This document shows, one piece after another, positions 19,980 through 30,382 of a stretch of DNA of 60,966 bases. Made by a program: the position numbers and the translations under genes. Each line of letters opens with the position of its first letter. Positions within the stretch are counted from its first letter, which is position 1. The notes beneath the pieces are model-generated. The model saw nothing but the letters and a program-made list of their open reading frames with translations, was not told where the DNA came from and did no database searches. The stretch covers positions 1-60,966 of the forward strand of contig JADCJC010000023.1 of the NCBI GenBank assembly GCA_020247395.1, read 5' to 3'. Source of the stretch: Rhodocyclaceae bacterium. Its GTDB lineage: Bacteria; Pseudomonadota; Gammaproteobacteria; Burkholderiales; Usitatibacteraceae.

Positions 19980-19993
19980 AATAAATGTCGCAT
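19980..19993 (-). repeat. 14-bp inverted-repeat arm, right
   Basis: Reverse complement reads ATGCGACATTTATT, identical to 18015-18028. It lies about 40 bp upstream of the gro promoter. Confidence 0.5.
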
Positions 19994-20032
19994 CCCACCC
20001 AGTGATTTCTAGCACTTTCGCTGTGTTGCGAC

Positions 20033-20060
20033 TTGAAATTGTTGGCTTCGGCACTATAAT
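20033..20060 (+). promoter_or_regulatory. Sigma-70-type promoter of groESL
   Basis: TTGAAA at 20033-20038 and a perfect TATAAT at 20055-20060 are 16 bp apart. The last base of the -10 box is the first base of the CIRCE operator, so HrcA bound to CIRCE would block RNA polymerase directly. Confidence 0.85.
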
Positions 20061-20086
20061 TAGCACTCGTCGTAGTCGAGTGCTAA
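20060..20086 (+). promoter_or_regulatory. CIRCE operator (HrcA binding site)
   Basis: TTAGCACTC, nine spacer bases, GAGTGCTAA: a perfect match to the CIRCE consensus. HrcA represses gro operons through this element and loses hold on heat shock. hrcA itself is not in the window. Confidence 0.97.
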
Positions 20087-20231
20087 CTGGTTTAGGCGCG
20101 CGTGATCAAGAGGTCATCCCCGATTAGTTCCCACCCAACTGTCGCGAAAGCCGTCCGGCGAATCGAACACGCTTTGCCAGATCGGCAAACCGGATTTGTT
20201 TTTTGTTTCAACCAACCACTAGGAGTGAGTT

Positions 20232-20522
20232 ATGAAATTGCGTCCCCTGCACGATCGTGTGATCGTAAAGCGTTTAGAAGAAGAGCGGAAGACCGCCTCC
20301 GGCATCGTGATTCCAGATACGGCTGCCGAGAAACCGGACCAAGGCGAAGTGCTCGCCATCGGCCCAGGCAAGAAAAACGAAGAAGGCAAAGTATCACCCG
20401 TTGATGTCAAGGTCGGCGACAAAGTATTGTTCGGCAAGTACTCCGGCACTACCGTCAAGGTTGACGGCGAAGAACTCCTTGTGATGCGCGAGGAAGACAT
20501 CATGGCCGTTGTTGCCAAGTAA
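20232..20522 (+). CDS. groES: Co-chaperonin GroES
   Basis: The 96-residue 10-kDa chaperonin that caps the GroEL cavity as a heptamer. It begins [14 protein letters not shown] and contains the mobile-loop segment [22 protein letters not shown] and the closing EEDIMAVV. Ribosome-binding site GGAGTGAG precedes the ATG. It is first in the operon, 146 nt after CIRCE and 199 nt before groEL. Confidence 0.98.
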   Translation: MKLRPLHDRVIVKRLEEERKTASGIVIPDTAAEKPDQGEVLAIGPGKKNEEGKVSPVDVKVGDKVLFGKYSGTTVKVDGEELLVMREEDIMAVVAK

Positions 20523-20572
20523 AGCTTCGTATTTGGCCGCCATGCATTGTTGCTGCTCGAATTTCTCGCTCG

Positions 20573-20588
20573 TGTACCAACGTGTACA
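20573..20588. promoter_or_regulatory. Inverted repeat TGTAC-N6-GTACA in the groES-groEL gap
   Basis: A perfect 5-bp arm palindrome with a 6-bp spacer. The same arrangement recurs just after groEL at 22414-22429. Role unknown; it could be an operator or an RNA hairpin in the gro transcript. Confidence 0.35.
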
Positions 20589-20706
20589 TGCCGCATCGAA
20601 ATTCTCCGCGCGCCTCGCCTGACGACCAACTGCTCGCTTTCTTCGACAACAATCCCGTTTCGATTTCGCCGCGTCGCTGTTTCCGCGGCACCCAATTCAA
20701 TTTTGA

Positions 20707-22368
<1,662 letters not shown>

Positions 22369-22413
22369 ATCCGCTTTGATTTACGGGCGCTGGCATCGTT
22401 GGTCGGTGTCTCG

Positions 22414-22429
22414 TGTACCAATCTGTACA
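22414..22429. promoter_or_regulatory. Inverted repeat TGTAC-N6-GTACA after groEL
   Basis: Same geometry as 20573-20588; here the arms extend to six bases (GTGTAC...GTACAC). It lies between the groEL stop and the terminator, and could also belong to the promoter region of the downstream kinase gene. Confidence 0.35.
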
Positions 22430-22498
22430 CGTCGCAACCACCCGCCTTGCCATCATCTCGTCACTCAAACCGGCGATACATTGCCGCAGCACAAAACG

Positions 22499-22528
22499 AA
22501 AGGCCTCGCGAAAGTGGGGCCTTTTTGT
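22499..22528 (+). terminator. Rho-independent terminator of groESL
   Basis: AAAGGCC (22499-22505) pairs with GGCCTTT (22518-22524), followed by more T residues. Confidence 0.85.
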
Positions 22529-22588
22529 TTATGCCGCGTCGTTACCCGTATATCATTGCGGCAGTGAGTCAATACAAGAACCGCATCA

Positions 22589-23812
22589 ATGAATAGCGTA
22601 CTAGTGGTTGAAGATGACGAAATCGTCCGAGAGGTAATCGCGCGAACCCTGCGCGCTCGTCAATTTGAGGTTACTGTGGCACCGAGCGGGGAAGACGCGC
22701 TTGCCCTCATTCGTTCCAGGGCGTTCGATATGATTCTTAGCGACGTGAACATGCCCGGCATGGATGGTTTCAGCTTCATTCGCTCAGTTCGAATGACACC
22801 AACGCTCGGCCAGCCTGAGGTGATTTTCATTTCCAGTACTGATGATCGCGCTTTGTTTAAGCGGGCGATGAATGTAGGGGCGTGTGACTTTCTGATAAAA
22901 CCCTTTAGCGGAGCTGAGCTCGGCGAAGCGGTGACCTCACGACTGGCGGATCGAGGAAACCGCATGGGGATGCACGCCGCCGTTGGGCTTGGCTTGAAAG
23001 GGGAAAGTGGATCAGCGATTTCGGTTCCAGGTTACGAGACAGTACGCACGTTGGGTGAGGGAGCCAGCTCGAAGGTGTTGCTGGCGAAACACCTCCACAC
23101 CGGTGACCAGCACGCGCTGAAACTGGCACGGCTGCCGGATCGTTCAGGTGAGCAGCGCGAAGTGATTAATCGATTCTTGACCGAATACTCGATGTTGGTT
23201 CGCATTTCGCATCGAAACGTTGCCCGGGTATTTGAGCATGGGCTTGTCGAAAACTATCTCTACATTGGGATGGAGTATTTACCTGGGGGCGATTTGCGGC
23301 TTGACATTGACGCCGGCATGGCACCAAAACGCGCGCAAAAGTATGCTGAGCAAATCGCTGCTGCACTCGGAGCCATCCACGGCGCAGGCATCATCCACCG
23401 CGATCTGAAACCTGCCAACATACTGATGCGAATGACCGGCGAAGCGGTGCTTGCAGACTTTGGAATCGCAAAACAAATCGGCTCGGGTCTGGCACTTACC
23501 CAAAACAACATTGCTCTTGGTACCCCCTACTACATGAGCCCGGAACAAGCGACGGCTAGTCCACTAGATGTGCGCAGTGACCTCTACGCACTTGGCGTCT
23601 TACTTTTTGAGATGTTGACAGGTCGGCCACCATATCTCGCGCCAACTTCAGTGGAAATTATGGCGATGCATGTGAATGCCGCAGTTCCGATGCTGCCGGA
23701 AAAATTTGCGCCATTTCAACCTGTCTTGAGGCGGCTGCTCGCCAAGGAACCTGGCGATCGCTACACTTCCGCAGAGGCCGCACAAAACGCAATCGCTGCA
23801 GTGCAAATCTAA
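22589..23812 (+). CDS. Receiver domain fused to a Ser/Thr protein kinase
   Basis: A 407-residue soluble fusion. Residues 1-120 form a CheY-like receiver with the acidic pair Asp9/Asp10, phospho-acceptor Asp52 (ILSDVNMPG) and the Lys of FLIKPF. Residues from about 148 form a Hanks-type kinase: G-loop LGEGASSKVLL, Lys in ALKL, catalytic HRDLKPANIL (about 268), DFGIAK and GTPYYMSPEQ. All key residues of both halves are present, so phosphorylation of the receiver by a histidine kinase probably controls the Ser/Thr kinase. No partner histidine kinase or phosphatase is adjacent, and there is no membrane or PASTA segment. It converges tail-to-tail with ada, overlapping 4 nt. Confidence 0.9.
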   Translation: MNSVLVVEDDEIVREVIARTLRARQFEVTVAPSGEDALALIRSRAFDMILSDVNMPGMDGFSFIRSVRMTPTLGQPEVIFISSTDDRALFKRAMNVGACDFLIKPFSGAELGEAVTSRLADRGNRMGMHAAVGLGLKGESGSAISVPGYETVRTLGEGASSKVLLAKHLHTGDQHALKLARLPDRSGEQREVINRFLTEYSMLVRISHRNVARVFEHGLVENYLYIGMEYLPGGDLRLDIDAGMAPKRAQKYAEQIAAALGAIHGAGIIHRDLKPANILMRMTGEAVLADFGIAKQIGSGLALTQNNIALGTPYYMSPEQATASPLDVRSDLYALGVLLFEMLTGRPPYLAPTSVEIMAMHVNAAVPMLPEKFAPFQPVLRRLLAKEPGDRYTSAEAAQNAIAAVQI

Positions 23813-24897
23813 TCTGCCCCGCTGGCGACTTCGCGCTCGAAGTCGAGCAACCACTGCTTTCGAGCGAGGCCACCACCATAGCCAGTTAGCGCGCCATCAG
23901 AGCCGATAACACGATGACACGGGATGACAATACCGCGATAGTTGTCACCATTCGCCCTAGCTACCGCCCTCACCGCCTTTGGCTGACCAATCTTCCTCGC
24001 GATATCCGCATATGTACGTGTCTGACCGACCGGGATCGCCAGAAGTTGTTTCCAGACGGATTGCTGAAAAAGGGTGCCGCAGTCGGCCAACGGGAGTGTG
24101 AACGTTTGTCGTTTACCCGCGTAATACTCGCCGATTTCTTTCGCAGCCTGAATCAGATAACGCTGCTTCCCCGGCACAATCACACATTTGTTTCTCGCCC
24201 GCAGTCGGCCAATTTCCTTCTCCAAGCCGCGCCGATTGACGAAGTCAAGCACGTGAATGCCTGCGTCATCGGCAATGACGAGCATTGGCCCTAAGGGGGT
24301 GTCAAGCCAGGTCGAAAACATCACTGTAACACCACCCGCTTTTGAAGGCTGCGAACCAAACAAGCGGGCAAAGGCCTCGCGATATCCGCTTGGCGAATCG
24401 AAGCCCGCATCGAGTTGTTGATCGAGCACGAATGTATCCTTTCCCGTGATTGTTGCCTCCCGCACGATTGCCAGCGCCGCACCCAATCGCCTTGCGCGGC
24501 TATAGGCCTGAAACGTGATTCCAAAGTAACGTTTGAACTGCCGCCTTGCGGTTGAAGGGTCGATGCCCAAGGCCAACAAGTCTCCGTCACGGATGCGTAT
24601 GCCGTCCTTTTCTTCTATGAGCTCTACGAGAGGATCAACGAGATTTGGCTTATCAAAGGTACGCGCCATCGGTTTGCAACGCAGGCACGCGCGAAACCCA
24701 GCAAACATGGCCTCGTCCGCATTGGCAAAAAACGACACATTTTCGCGTTTCGGTTTTCTCGCGGAGCAAGTGGTGCGGCAGAAGATGCCAGTCGTCTTTA
24801 CGCCTGTCAAAAAAACACCATCATAGGTGGTGTCGCGCGCAACGAAGGCACGCCACATGGTTTCTTCACTTGGTAGGGTTCGTCGGTACAGTTTCAT
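23809..24897 (-). CDS. ada: Ada: methylphosphotriester/O6-methylguanine DNA methyltransferase and regulator
   Basis: Repairs alkylated DNA and activates the adaptive response. The 362-residue protein has the full three-part Ada layout: a zinc domain with Cys40, Cys44, Cys71 and Cys74 (Cys40 is expected to take methyl groups from phosphotriesters), an AraC-type helix-turn-helix (about 90-185) and an O6-methylguanine methyltransferase domain ending in the acceptor PCHRVIG (Cys near 331). The start at 24897 leaves only about 50 nt to the divergent broken transporter. Whether it activates its own promoter is likely from the family but not visible. Confidence 0.95.
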   Translation of the reverse strand: MKLYRRTLPSEETMWRAFVARDTTYDGVFLTGVKTTGIFCRTTCSARKPKRENVSFFANADEAMFAGFRACLRCKPMARTFDKPNLVDPLVELIEEKDGIRIRDGDLLALGIDPSTARRQFKRYFGITFQAYSRARRLGAALAIVREATITGKDTFVLDQQLDAGFDSPSGYREAFARLFGSQPSKAGGVTVMFSTWLDTPLGPMLVIADDAGIHVLDFVNRRGLEKEIGRLRARNKCVIVPGKQRYLIQAAKEIGEYYAGKRQTFTLPLADCGTLFQQSVWKQLLAIPVGQTRTYADIARKIGQPKAVRAVARANGDNYRGIVIPCHRVIGSDGALTGYGGGLARKQWLLDFEREVASGAD

Positions 24898-24946
24898 GCA
24901 GATATCTTACCTAACCACATAACAGTGTGCCGCCGCTTTTCAGGCA

Positions 24947-26539
24947 GTGAATTTACCGCCTTCGCGGTACATCGACGTGACCGCGATCATAGCGATGAAG
25001 TTTTTCTCGGGGCTCGACCCAACCGCCGGGTATATCTTTGCCCTGCTCGCATTTGCGGCGGGCTTCCTAGTGCGTCCGTTCGGCGCATTGGTGTTTGGCC
25101 GCTCGGGGGATATGGTTGGCCGCAAGTACACCTTCCTCGTGACGATCTTGATCATGGGCACCTCGACGTTTGTGGTCGGCTGTTTACCAACGTATGAAGC
25201 GATCGGGTTGACAGCGCCGATACTGCTCATCGTCTTGCGCATGTTGCAGGGGCTGGCTTTGGGTGGCGAGTACGGCGGTGCTGCGACTTATGTTGCCGAA
25301 CACGCTCCACACGGCAAACGCGGCCTGTATACGAGTTGGATTCAGACCACCGCAACACTGGGTCTCTTCTTGTCACTGGTGGTCATTCTTGCGTGCAGAG
25401 AGTTCACCGGTACGGCATTCGATGACTGGGGCTGGCGCTTGCCTTTCCTGCTTTCAGCCGTCTTGCTCGGGATCTCCGTTTTGATTCGGCTTTCCATGAA
25501 TGAATCTCCTGCTTTCCAGAAAATGAAGGAGGAAGGCAAGGTGTCCAAAGCACCTTTGACTGAATCCTTCGGTCAATGGAAAAACTTGAAGATTGTCATT
25601 CTGGCTCTGGTGGGCTTGACGGCAGGTCAAGCCGTCGTTTGGTACACGGGGTAGTTCTATGCCTTGTTCTTCTTGACGAGCATCGCCAAAGTCGACGCAA
25701 AGACCGCCAACATTCTGATTGCCGTGTCGCTATTGCTCGGTACGCCGTTCTTTGTTTTCTTCGGTTGGCTGTCCGACAAGATTGGCCGAAAGATGATCAT
25801 CATGGCCGGCTGCCTGATTGCAGCGCTGTCGTACTTCACACTGTTCCCGGCGTTGATGACCGCAGCGAATCCTTCACTCGCAGCAGCACAGAAGTCGACC
25901 AAGGTCACGGTGACGTCGGACTTGGCTACTTGTTCGTTCCAAGGCAGCCCGATTGCGCGTGAGATTCACTTCACGACGTCGTGCGACATCGCCAAACGAA
26001 CACTAGCCCAAGCGTTTGTGCCATACGTCAATGCGTCGGGAGCACCCGGTGCGTCGGCAACAGTGACCATTGGCGACAAAATCATCAACGCGCCAGAAGC
26101 CAAACTCAACGCGGCGCAAGATGCGTTTGACAAAGATAGCGCGGCCGCAATCGCTGCGTTCAAAAAAGAAGTGCTGGATACGGCAAAAGCGTCCGGGCTG
26201 ACCACCAAGGCAGACGATGCCAAGATGGACAAAGTCATGGTGACCGCAATTCTGTTCGTGCTGATCGCGTTGGTCACGATGGTATACGGGCCAATCGCCG
26301 CGATGCTCGTGGAATTGTTCCCGACCCGAATTCGATATACGTCGATGAGCCTGCCGTATCACATCGGTAACGGCTGGTTTGGCGGTTTGTTGCCGACCAC
26401 CGCGTTCGCGATGGTCGCTGCAACCGGAGACATCTATTACGGGCTCTGGTGTCCGATCGTGGTCGCGCTTGGCACCTTCGTTATCGGCATGATCTTCATT
26501 CGCGAAACCAAAGACATGGACGTTCATCGCGACCATTGA
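24947..26539 (+). pseudogene. MFS transporter (metabolite:H+ symporter type), broken by a nonsense codon and a decayed start
   Basis: One reading frame runs through the whole region and matches MHS-type major facilitator proteins such as ProP relatives: FIFALLAFAAGF-like helix, VRPFGALVFGRSGDMVGRKYT (loop 2-3 signature), LALGGEYGGAATYVAEHAP, and the late segment LVELFPTRIRYTSMSLPYHIG. A TAG at 25652-25654 interrupts it where relatives have Gln (VVWYTG then FYALFFL), a CAG to TAG change. The first helix (FEWYDFYLYGSL in relatives) is also degraded, with about two bases missing, so no good start exists. After the stop the frame continues undamaged to 26539, so the inactivation is recent. Confidence 0.82.
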
Positions 26540-26621
26540 GTTCGGCAGAATTGGCCTGCGCGCGAATTTTTGTGAGCAGGCTAAGTGTCCGGGTTGAGTT
26601 GAGTCCTCCACCTGGCTAGTT

Positions 26622-26654
26622 AACCCGCAGACAGTTTTGTCTGCGGGTTTTTTT
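26622..26654 (+). terminator. Rho-independent terminator after the MFS pseudogene
   Basis: An 11-bp perfect stem (AACCCGCAGAC with GTCTGCGGGTT), 6-nt loop and a T tract on the plus strand. Confidence 0.93.
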
Positions 26655-26660
26655 ATGAGC

Positions 26661-27725
26661 TCAGCGTTTCTTGATGATGAGCTGACGGTAAATCGACTCC
26701 GTAAATGCAATGATGATCACAACCCTCGTCACGTGTGCTGCGGTCACAAGCGCAACGCCCAGTTGAAGCGTCTTCGCCGTAATCGACATTTCGGCGATGC
26801 CGCCCGGCGCCATTGCCAGCACCATCGAAGGCAGAAATATCCCGGCAAGTTGCCCCATCCCCAGCGCGATTAGCGTCGAGAGCAACATCATCAGGAAAAT
26901 AGTTGCAATCACCACCGCGACAAAGCGCGGTGCCTCGCGCAAAAATGTCCGGGAGAATCTTGCCCCCAATGCGCACCCGAGCAGCACCTGACCGCCATTG
27001 GTCAAAAGGCTGTTCATCGAGGACAACTCGACGCCCAACGAGGTCACCAGAATCGTCATCAACAACGGCCCCATCATCCATGGATTGGGAAAACTGGTGC
27101 GACGGAAAATGAGCCCGCCACAAATTCCTGCTGCCATTAAAGCGGCCAAGCCTAAGCCTGAAAACGGGATCAGCACCGGCCGATAAACATCACCGCCATG
27201 CACGTCGAGCAACGTAAGCAACACCGGTATGGTGCACACCACCAACATGATTCGCAGCGAATGCGCCACGGCAACTTTGTCCACAGCCGCGTCAAAACGC
27301 TCCCCCAAATTTGCCATCTCCGCAGCACCGCCGGGTACAGAGGCAAAAAATGCGGTCGGCTGATCGACTTTTGCAAAACGCATCAACACCCGGCTTGCGA
27401 CCAGCCCCACACCAATGGCGGCAAACGCAGCCACAATCAGCAACAGTGCGTGGGTTGCGACCTCGGTCGCCACGACTGGAGTGAAGTACAGGCCCAGCGT
27501 AACCGCCACCAGCAACTGCCCTAGCTCTCGTCCGAGCGGAGGGGCCAAGAGGTGGGCACCACTGAAGTTGCAGACCGCCATCGCCAACAGCCGACCAATC
27601 ATCCAGGGCAGCGGCGTGTGGATGTACGCACAAAGTGCCCCGCCGGCGGACGAAACGAGCAAACCAGCAATGATTCGGGGCAGATTGGGCAATTTGGAAT
27701 CGGTGGAGATTGACAGTATAATCAC
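26661..27725 (-). CDS. AbrB-type membrane protein (PF05145 duplication)
   Basis: A 354-residue integral membrane protein with about ten helices arranged as two related halves. The repeats are recognisable in ALCAYIHTPLPWMIGRLLAM and GGLIFRRTSFPNPWMMGPLLM. The family is annotated as AbrB transcriptional regulator or ammonia monooxygenase by old misnaming; it is a transporter-like membrane protein of unknown substrate. I start at the GTG at 27725; an in-frame TTG at 27752 gives a longer form. It is divergent from tRNA-Phe, whose 5' end is about 50 nt away, so the two promoters must share this gap. Confidence 0.8.
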   Translation of the reverse strand: MIILSISTDSKLPNLPRIIAGLLVSSAGGALCAYIHTPLPWMIGRLLAMAVCNFSGAHLLAPPLGRELGQLLVAVTLGLYFTPVVATEVATHALLLIVAAFAAIGVGLVASRVLMRFAKVDQPTAFFASVPGGAAEMANLGERFDAAVDKVAVAHSLRIMLVVCTIPVLLTLLDVHGGDVYRPVLIPFSGLGLAALMAAGICGGLIFRRTSFPNPWMMGPLLMTILVTSLGVELSSMNSLLTNGGQVLLGCALGARFSRTFLREAPRFVAVVIATIFLMMLLSTLIALGMGQLAGIFLPSMVLAMAPGGIAEMSITAKTLQLGVALVTAAHVTRVVIIIAFTESIYRQLIIKKR

Positions 27726-27774
27726 CGGCTTTCCGCAGTGTGGCTCATACAACTTGCGGTAAAGACCGAATTAC

Positions 27775-27850
<76 letters not shown>

Positions 27851-27856
27851 AAAATC

Positions 27857-27889
27857 AAGCCCTTAGCGCTACGCGCTAGGGGCTTTTTT
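27857..27889 (+). terminator. Rho-independent terminator of tRNA-Phe
   Basis: A 12-bp stem with one or two G-T pairs (AAGCCCTTAGCG with CGCTAGGGGCTT), 5-nt loop and T tract. Confidence 0.9.
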
Positions 27890-27919
27890 CTAAAACTCTG
27901 CCTATTTTCTAAAACTCTG
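27886..27919 (+). repeat. 15-bp direct repeat TTTTCTAAAACTCTG
   Basis: Copies at 27886-27900 and 27905-27919, 19 bp apart, directly after the tRNA terminator. Possibly a duplication left by an insertion or excision at the tRNA. Confidence 0.7.
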
Positions 27920-28004
27920 GCGTAAGCGTCGTTCACATCATCTCTAAAGGCCTTTTCCAAAACTGGATTTTTTCGAATCGAACGCTCTTCGCACCCCAAC
28001 GCTC

Positions 28005-28376
28005 AATCACATTCAGTACGTCGCACATGGCGTTCAGTGGGTAGGCGCGTTCATGCCGACTAATCCAGGCGTACTTCACAGATGTTCTTTTGCAAAGTAC
28101 GCCGTCGCTTTTTTTTTGGAATCTCGACCTCCATCTTCAGTCGCGCATTCTCGGCGCGCACCCGAGATAACTCCATCTGCTCCTCGCTGATCGGCTTGCC
28201 ATTACTCGTCGCCCCGGCAAGCTTGCCCTGACCATGTGCCTTGCGCCAGCTATGCAGCGTTTGTTCGATGATCCCCAGCTCGCGCGCCACGTCTGCCTGC
28301 TTTTTGCCTTCTACTTCCATCCGCCGAATCGCTTCTTGCTTAAACTCCAGCGTGTAGGTCTGCTTCGGTAATCATT
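28005..28376 (-). pseudogene. IS3-family transposase remnant (OrfA with start of OrfB)
   Basis: A helix-turn-helix OrfA is readable (QTYTLEFKQEAIRRMEVEG, ADVARELGIIEQTLHSWRKAH, then the leucine-zipper-like RVRAENARLKMEVEI). An in-frame stop and no proper ATG precede it. A nine-A run at about 28108-28116 shifts the frame, so ATAYFAKEHL is in another frame, and the OrfB start KYAWISRHERAYPLNAMCDVLNV follows before similarity ends near 28005. The rest of OrfB and both ends of the element are absent. A dead fragment marking an insertion-prone stretch between tRNA-Phe and hipBA. Confidence 0.75.
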
Positions 28377-28497
28377 TCATTTCCGTACCCTCCAATATCA
28401 GGATTATCCTGCTATCGCTCGTACTCGAAATTCGCGACCAACCTCACTAGCTCGAGTGGGGGGCGTATGAATTGAAGACGAATTTGGTCGCCCGCTC

Positions 28498-29841
28498 CTA
28501 ATCAGCAGTTTGGCCCTCACTTTGCGTCGGATGCGCGCTAGAGAAGCGCCTCTCTGTGACCGCACACCTTTGTTCAATCAACTGCACAACATCCCCAAGA
28601 ACCTTATGCCCGAAACCTTCCATTTCCATCTTTGCTTGAAGTGACTTTGCGAGATTTGGAAGGCGTCCTGCAATGTTAAGAACGCGCTTTCGGACTTGAG
28701 CTGGTGAAAGCGATGCTGCAGTCGCGAATTGCTCCCAATGTCTTGCTTGAAGATCGGCAAATTTGTACTTACTGCCAATTTTCATTGCCATCTTTTCGTT
28801 CAGGTTGGGATAAACAGCTGTCGATAGCGCATCGTACAACGGGGCCAAGACAGCACCTTTTTCGGTATAGAGCAAGGAGAAATTTTTTGCATGAGCATCA
28901 TGATTGCCAATCAACGCATTGAAAATCACGAAGTCAATCAATCGCAAAGTGTTTGGCGCACTCGGTCTTGTGGTCCGCTTGACGAGACTAAAAATTTGCT
29001 CAAGATCGGGGCCGCCCTCGTTCTGGTACTTCGCCTCTGGAACGACACCAAGCGCCTGGCAAAAATCCTCCTGATGCAAGCGCCCAAGTTTTATGTTTTC
29101 GTTGTTGCCCGTGTTGATTTGTCTCCGGTCGTATCGCTGAACAACTAGAAAGAGCATTTCTCCGGTTCGGTGAATGAACGTTTTTGCGACATCAAGTTTG
29201 AGTTCTGCAGCGAGCCGCATGCAGAACCCTTCATTGAAGACGCTCCCTTCGACCCCAGATATAGGTGGCTTGATAATGTGTGAACTCGGTGTCCCCTTGA
29301 GAGGAAGACCAAATCGGATACTCGGCGCGACAAGATCAACAACAACTGGTAACTTGTCTTGTGCTCCTGCGAGCGAAAGCCGAATTCCATCTTCGCCAGC
29401 GAGCATCGGTCGCTTTGGCAATTCTTCAAGCTGTCGTAAAAGCTCCGTGTTATCGAGCCATCGTACTTCGTTTGGCGCGTCTGCAGATGCAGGTTGTTGT
29501 CCTTGCTCCAAGAACGTCACGGCTCCTGCGCATTCTCCACCGATACCATCGAGTAGTCCGAAATCGTTCTTTTCGGATACGTGCAGCACGCGCGCAATTA
29601 CGTGGCGCTTGTTCCCTTCGGGCAGCAGGCCAGCAAAGTACGGGCGCGAAGCGCGATCGTCGAATGTCTCGATTCTCTCGGGTAGTGATTGCGAAAGCGG
29701 CACTTTGCTTGCACCATAGATCCCGCCTGTCGCTTTCCTTGCGAGCCACTCAGGGGCATATGAGAAGCTCAGCAGTCCCTCGACCCGAGTCAGCGTGCCA
29801 ACACGCTGTTGCAGCAACCACACATCTAGTTGTTGGTGCAT
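28498..29841 (-). CDS. hipA: HipA-type Ser/Thr kinase toxin
   Basis: A 447-residue HipA-family kinase. In E. coli HipA stops growth by phosphorylating glutamyl-tRNA synthetase and causes persistence. Present here are an N-terminal Couple_hipA domain (MHQQLDVWLLQQRVG, YFAGLLPEG), the regulatory phospho-Ser loop (SLAGAQDKLP), catalytic GNHDAHAKNFS (about 317) and LAPLYD as the metal-binding motif. The ATG at 29841 lies one base after the hipB stop; an upstream in-frame start would run into hipB. Downstream 28377-28497 is empty. Toxin activity is inferred from the family and from the adjacent antitoxin. Confidence 0.92.
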   Translation of the reverse strand: MHQQLDVWLLQQRVGTLTRVEGLLSFSYAPEWLARKATGGIYGASKVPLSQSLPERIETFDDRASRPYFAGLLPEGNKRHVIARVLHVSEKNDFGLLDGIGGECAGAVTFLEQGQQPASADAPNEVRWLDNTELLRQLEELPKRPMLAGEDGIRLSLAGAQDKLPVVVDLVAPSIRFGLPLKGTPSSHIIKPPISGVEGSVFNEGFCMRLAAELKLDVAKTFIHRTGEMLFLVVQRYDRRQINTGNNENIKLGRLHQEDFCQALGVVPEAKYQNEGGPDLEQIFSLVKRTTRPSAPNTLRLIDFVIFNALIGNHDAHAKNFSLLYTEKGAVLAPLYDALSTAVYPNLNEKMAMKIGSKYKFADLQARHWEQFATAASLSPAQVRKRVLNIAGRLPNLAKSLQAKMEMEGFGHKVLGDVVQLIEQRCAVTERRFSSAHPTQSEGQTAD

Positions 29842-29842
29842 G

Positions 29843-30088
29843 CTAGGTATCCTGCGCTTCTGACGACGATTCACCTAAACCATCTACGGTCAGCTGTGCC
29901 CCAAGAGCGTTCAGAACACGCAATACGTTTTCCAGCCGAACCGTAGGCTTGCCTGCCTCCATGTCAACGATAAATCGAACACCTACCCCGGCAGCCAGTG
30001 CTAGCTTGGGTTGCGTCAGACCAAGTTGCTTTCGGGCAGCTCGTGCGATCTGCCCTAAGGCTTGAGGTGTATCAATGTTGATTTTCAC
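29843..30088 (-). CDS. hipB: HipB-type XRE antitoxin and autorepressor
   Basis: An 81-residue helix-turn-helix protein: QLGLTQPKLALAAGVGVRFI is the XRE recognition unit, followed by a dimerisation strand (ALGAQLTVDG). HipB binds and silences HipA and represses the operon. It is translated first, with hipA one base behind it. Four near-identical palindromes upstream (30095-30258) are its likely operators. Confidence 0.9.
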   Translation of the reverse strand: MKINIDTPQALGQIARAARKQLGLTQPKLALAAGVGVRFIVDMEAGKPTVRLENVLRVLNALGAQLTVDGLGESSSEAQDT

Positions 30089-30094
30089 AAAAAC

Positions 30095-30258
30095 TTTCCT
30101 GTTCGGGAAATTATTGCGACGTTGATGTCAAATTTCAATAAAATTTCCCGATCGGGCAATTATAGGCGTTTTGCAGCTGTGTTTCAAGGAAAATTTCCTG
30201 TTCGGTAATAAAAGGCCAAGGATATCCAATTTAACCGGAAAATATCCCGATAGGGAAA
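30095..30258. promoter_or_regulatory. Array of four phased HipB operator candidates
   Basis: Four 16-bp sites fit TTTCC-N6-GGAAA: 30095-30110 (TTTCCTGTTCGGGAAA), 30144-30159, 30194-30209 and 30243-30258, with one to three mismatches in the last three. Start-to-start spacing is 49, 50 and 49 bp. The first ends the hipB leader seven bases before the ATG. E. coli hipBA also has four operators with TATCC/GGATA arms, so HipB binding is the natural reading. Confidence 0.8.
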
Positions 30259-30323
30259 TTTTCTACACGTATCACAGCCAAGGACTAATCTTATTGCTAC
30301 CCAGTGCGCCACGGCGCTTGATC

Positions 30324-30339
30324 GCAATCCTAGGATTGC
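30324..30339. repeat. Perfect 16-bp palindrome with AATCCTAGGATT core
   Basis: GCAATCCT followed by its reverse complement. Shares its 12-bp core with the palindrome at 30383-30406. Confidence 0.75.
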
Positions 30340-30382
30340 TGAAGCAGGGCCGAGGCAAGTCCGAAGGAGGAGACGTCGGAAT

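Noticed and set aside
25652-25654. In-frame TAG in the MFS gene as pyrrolysine or programmed read-through
   Set aside because: The position is Gln in relatives and differs by one base; the N-terminus is also damaged, so plain gene decay is the simpler explanation.
30095-30258. Regularly spaced short repeats resembling a small CRISPR array
   Set aside because: Units are 16-bp imperfect palindromes rather than 24-37-bp direct repeats, and they lie in the hipB promoter; operators explain them better. No cas genes are present anywhere in the window.
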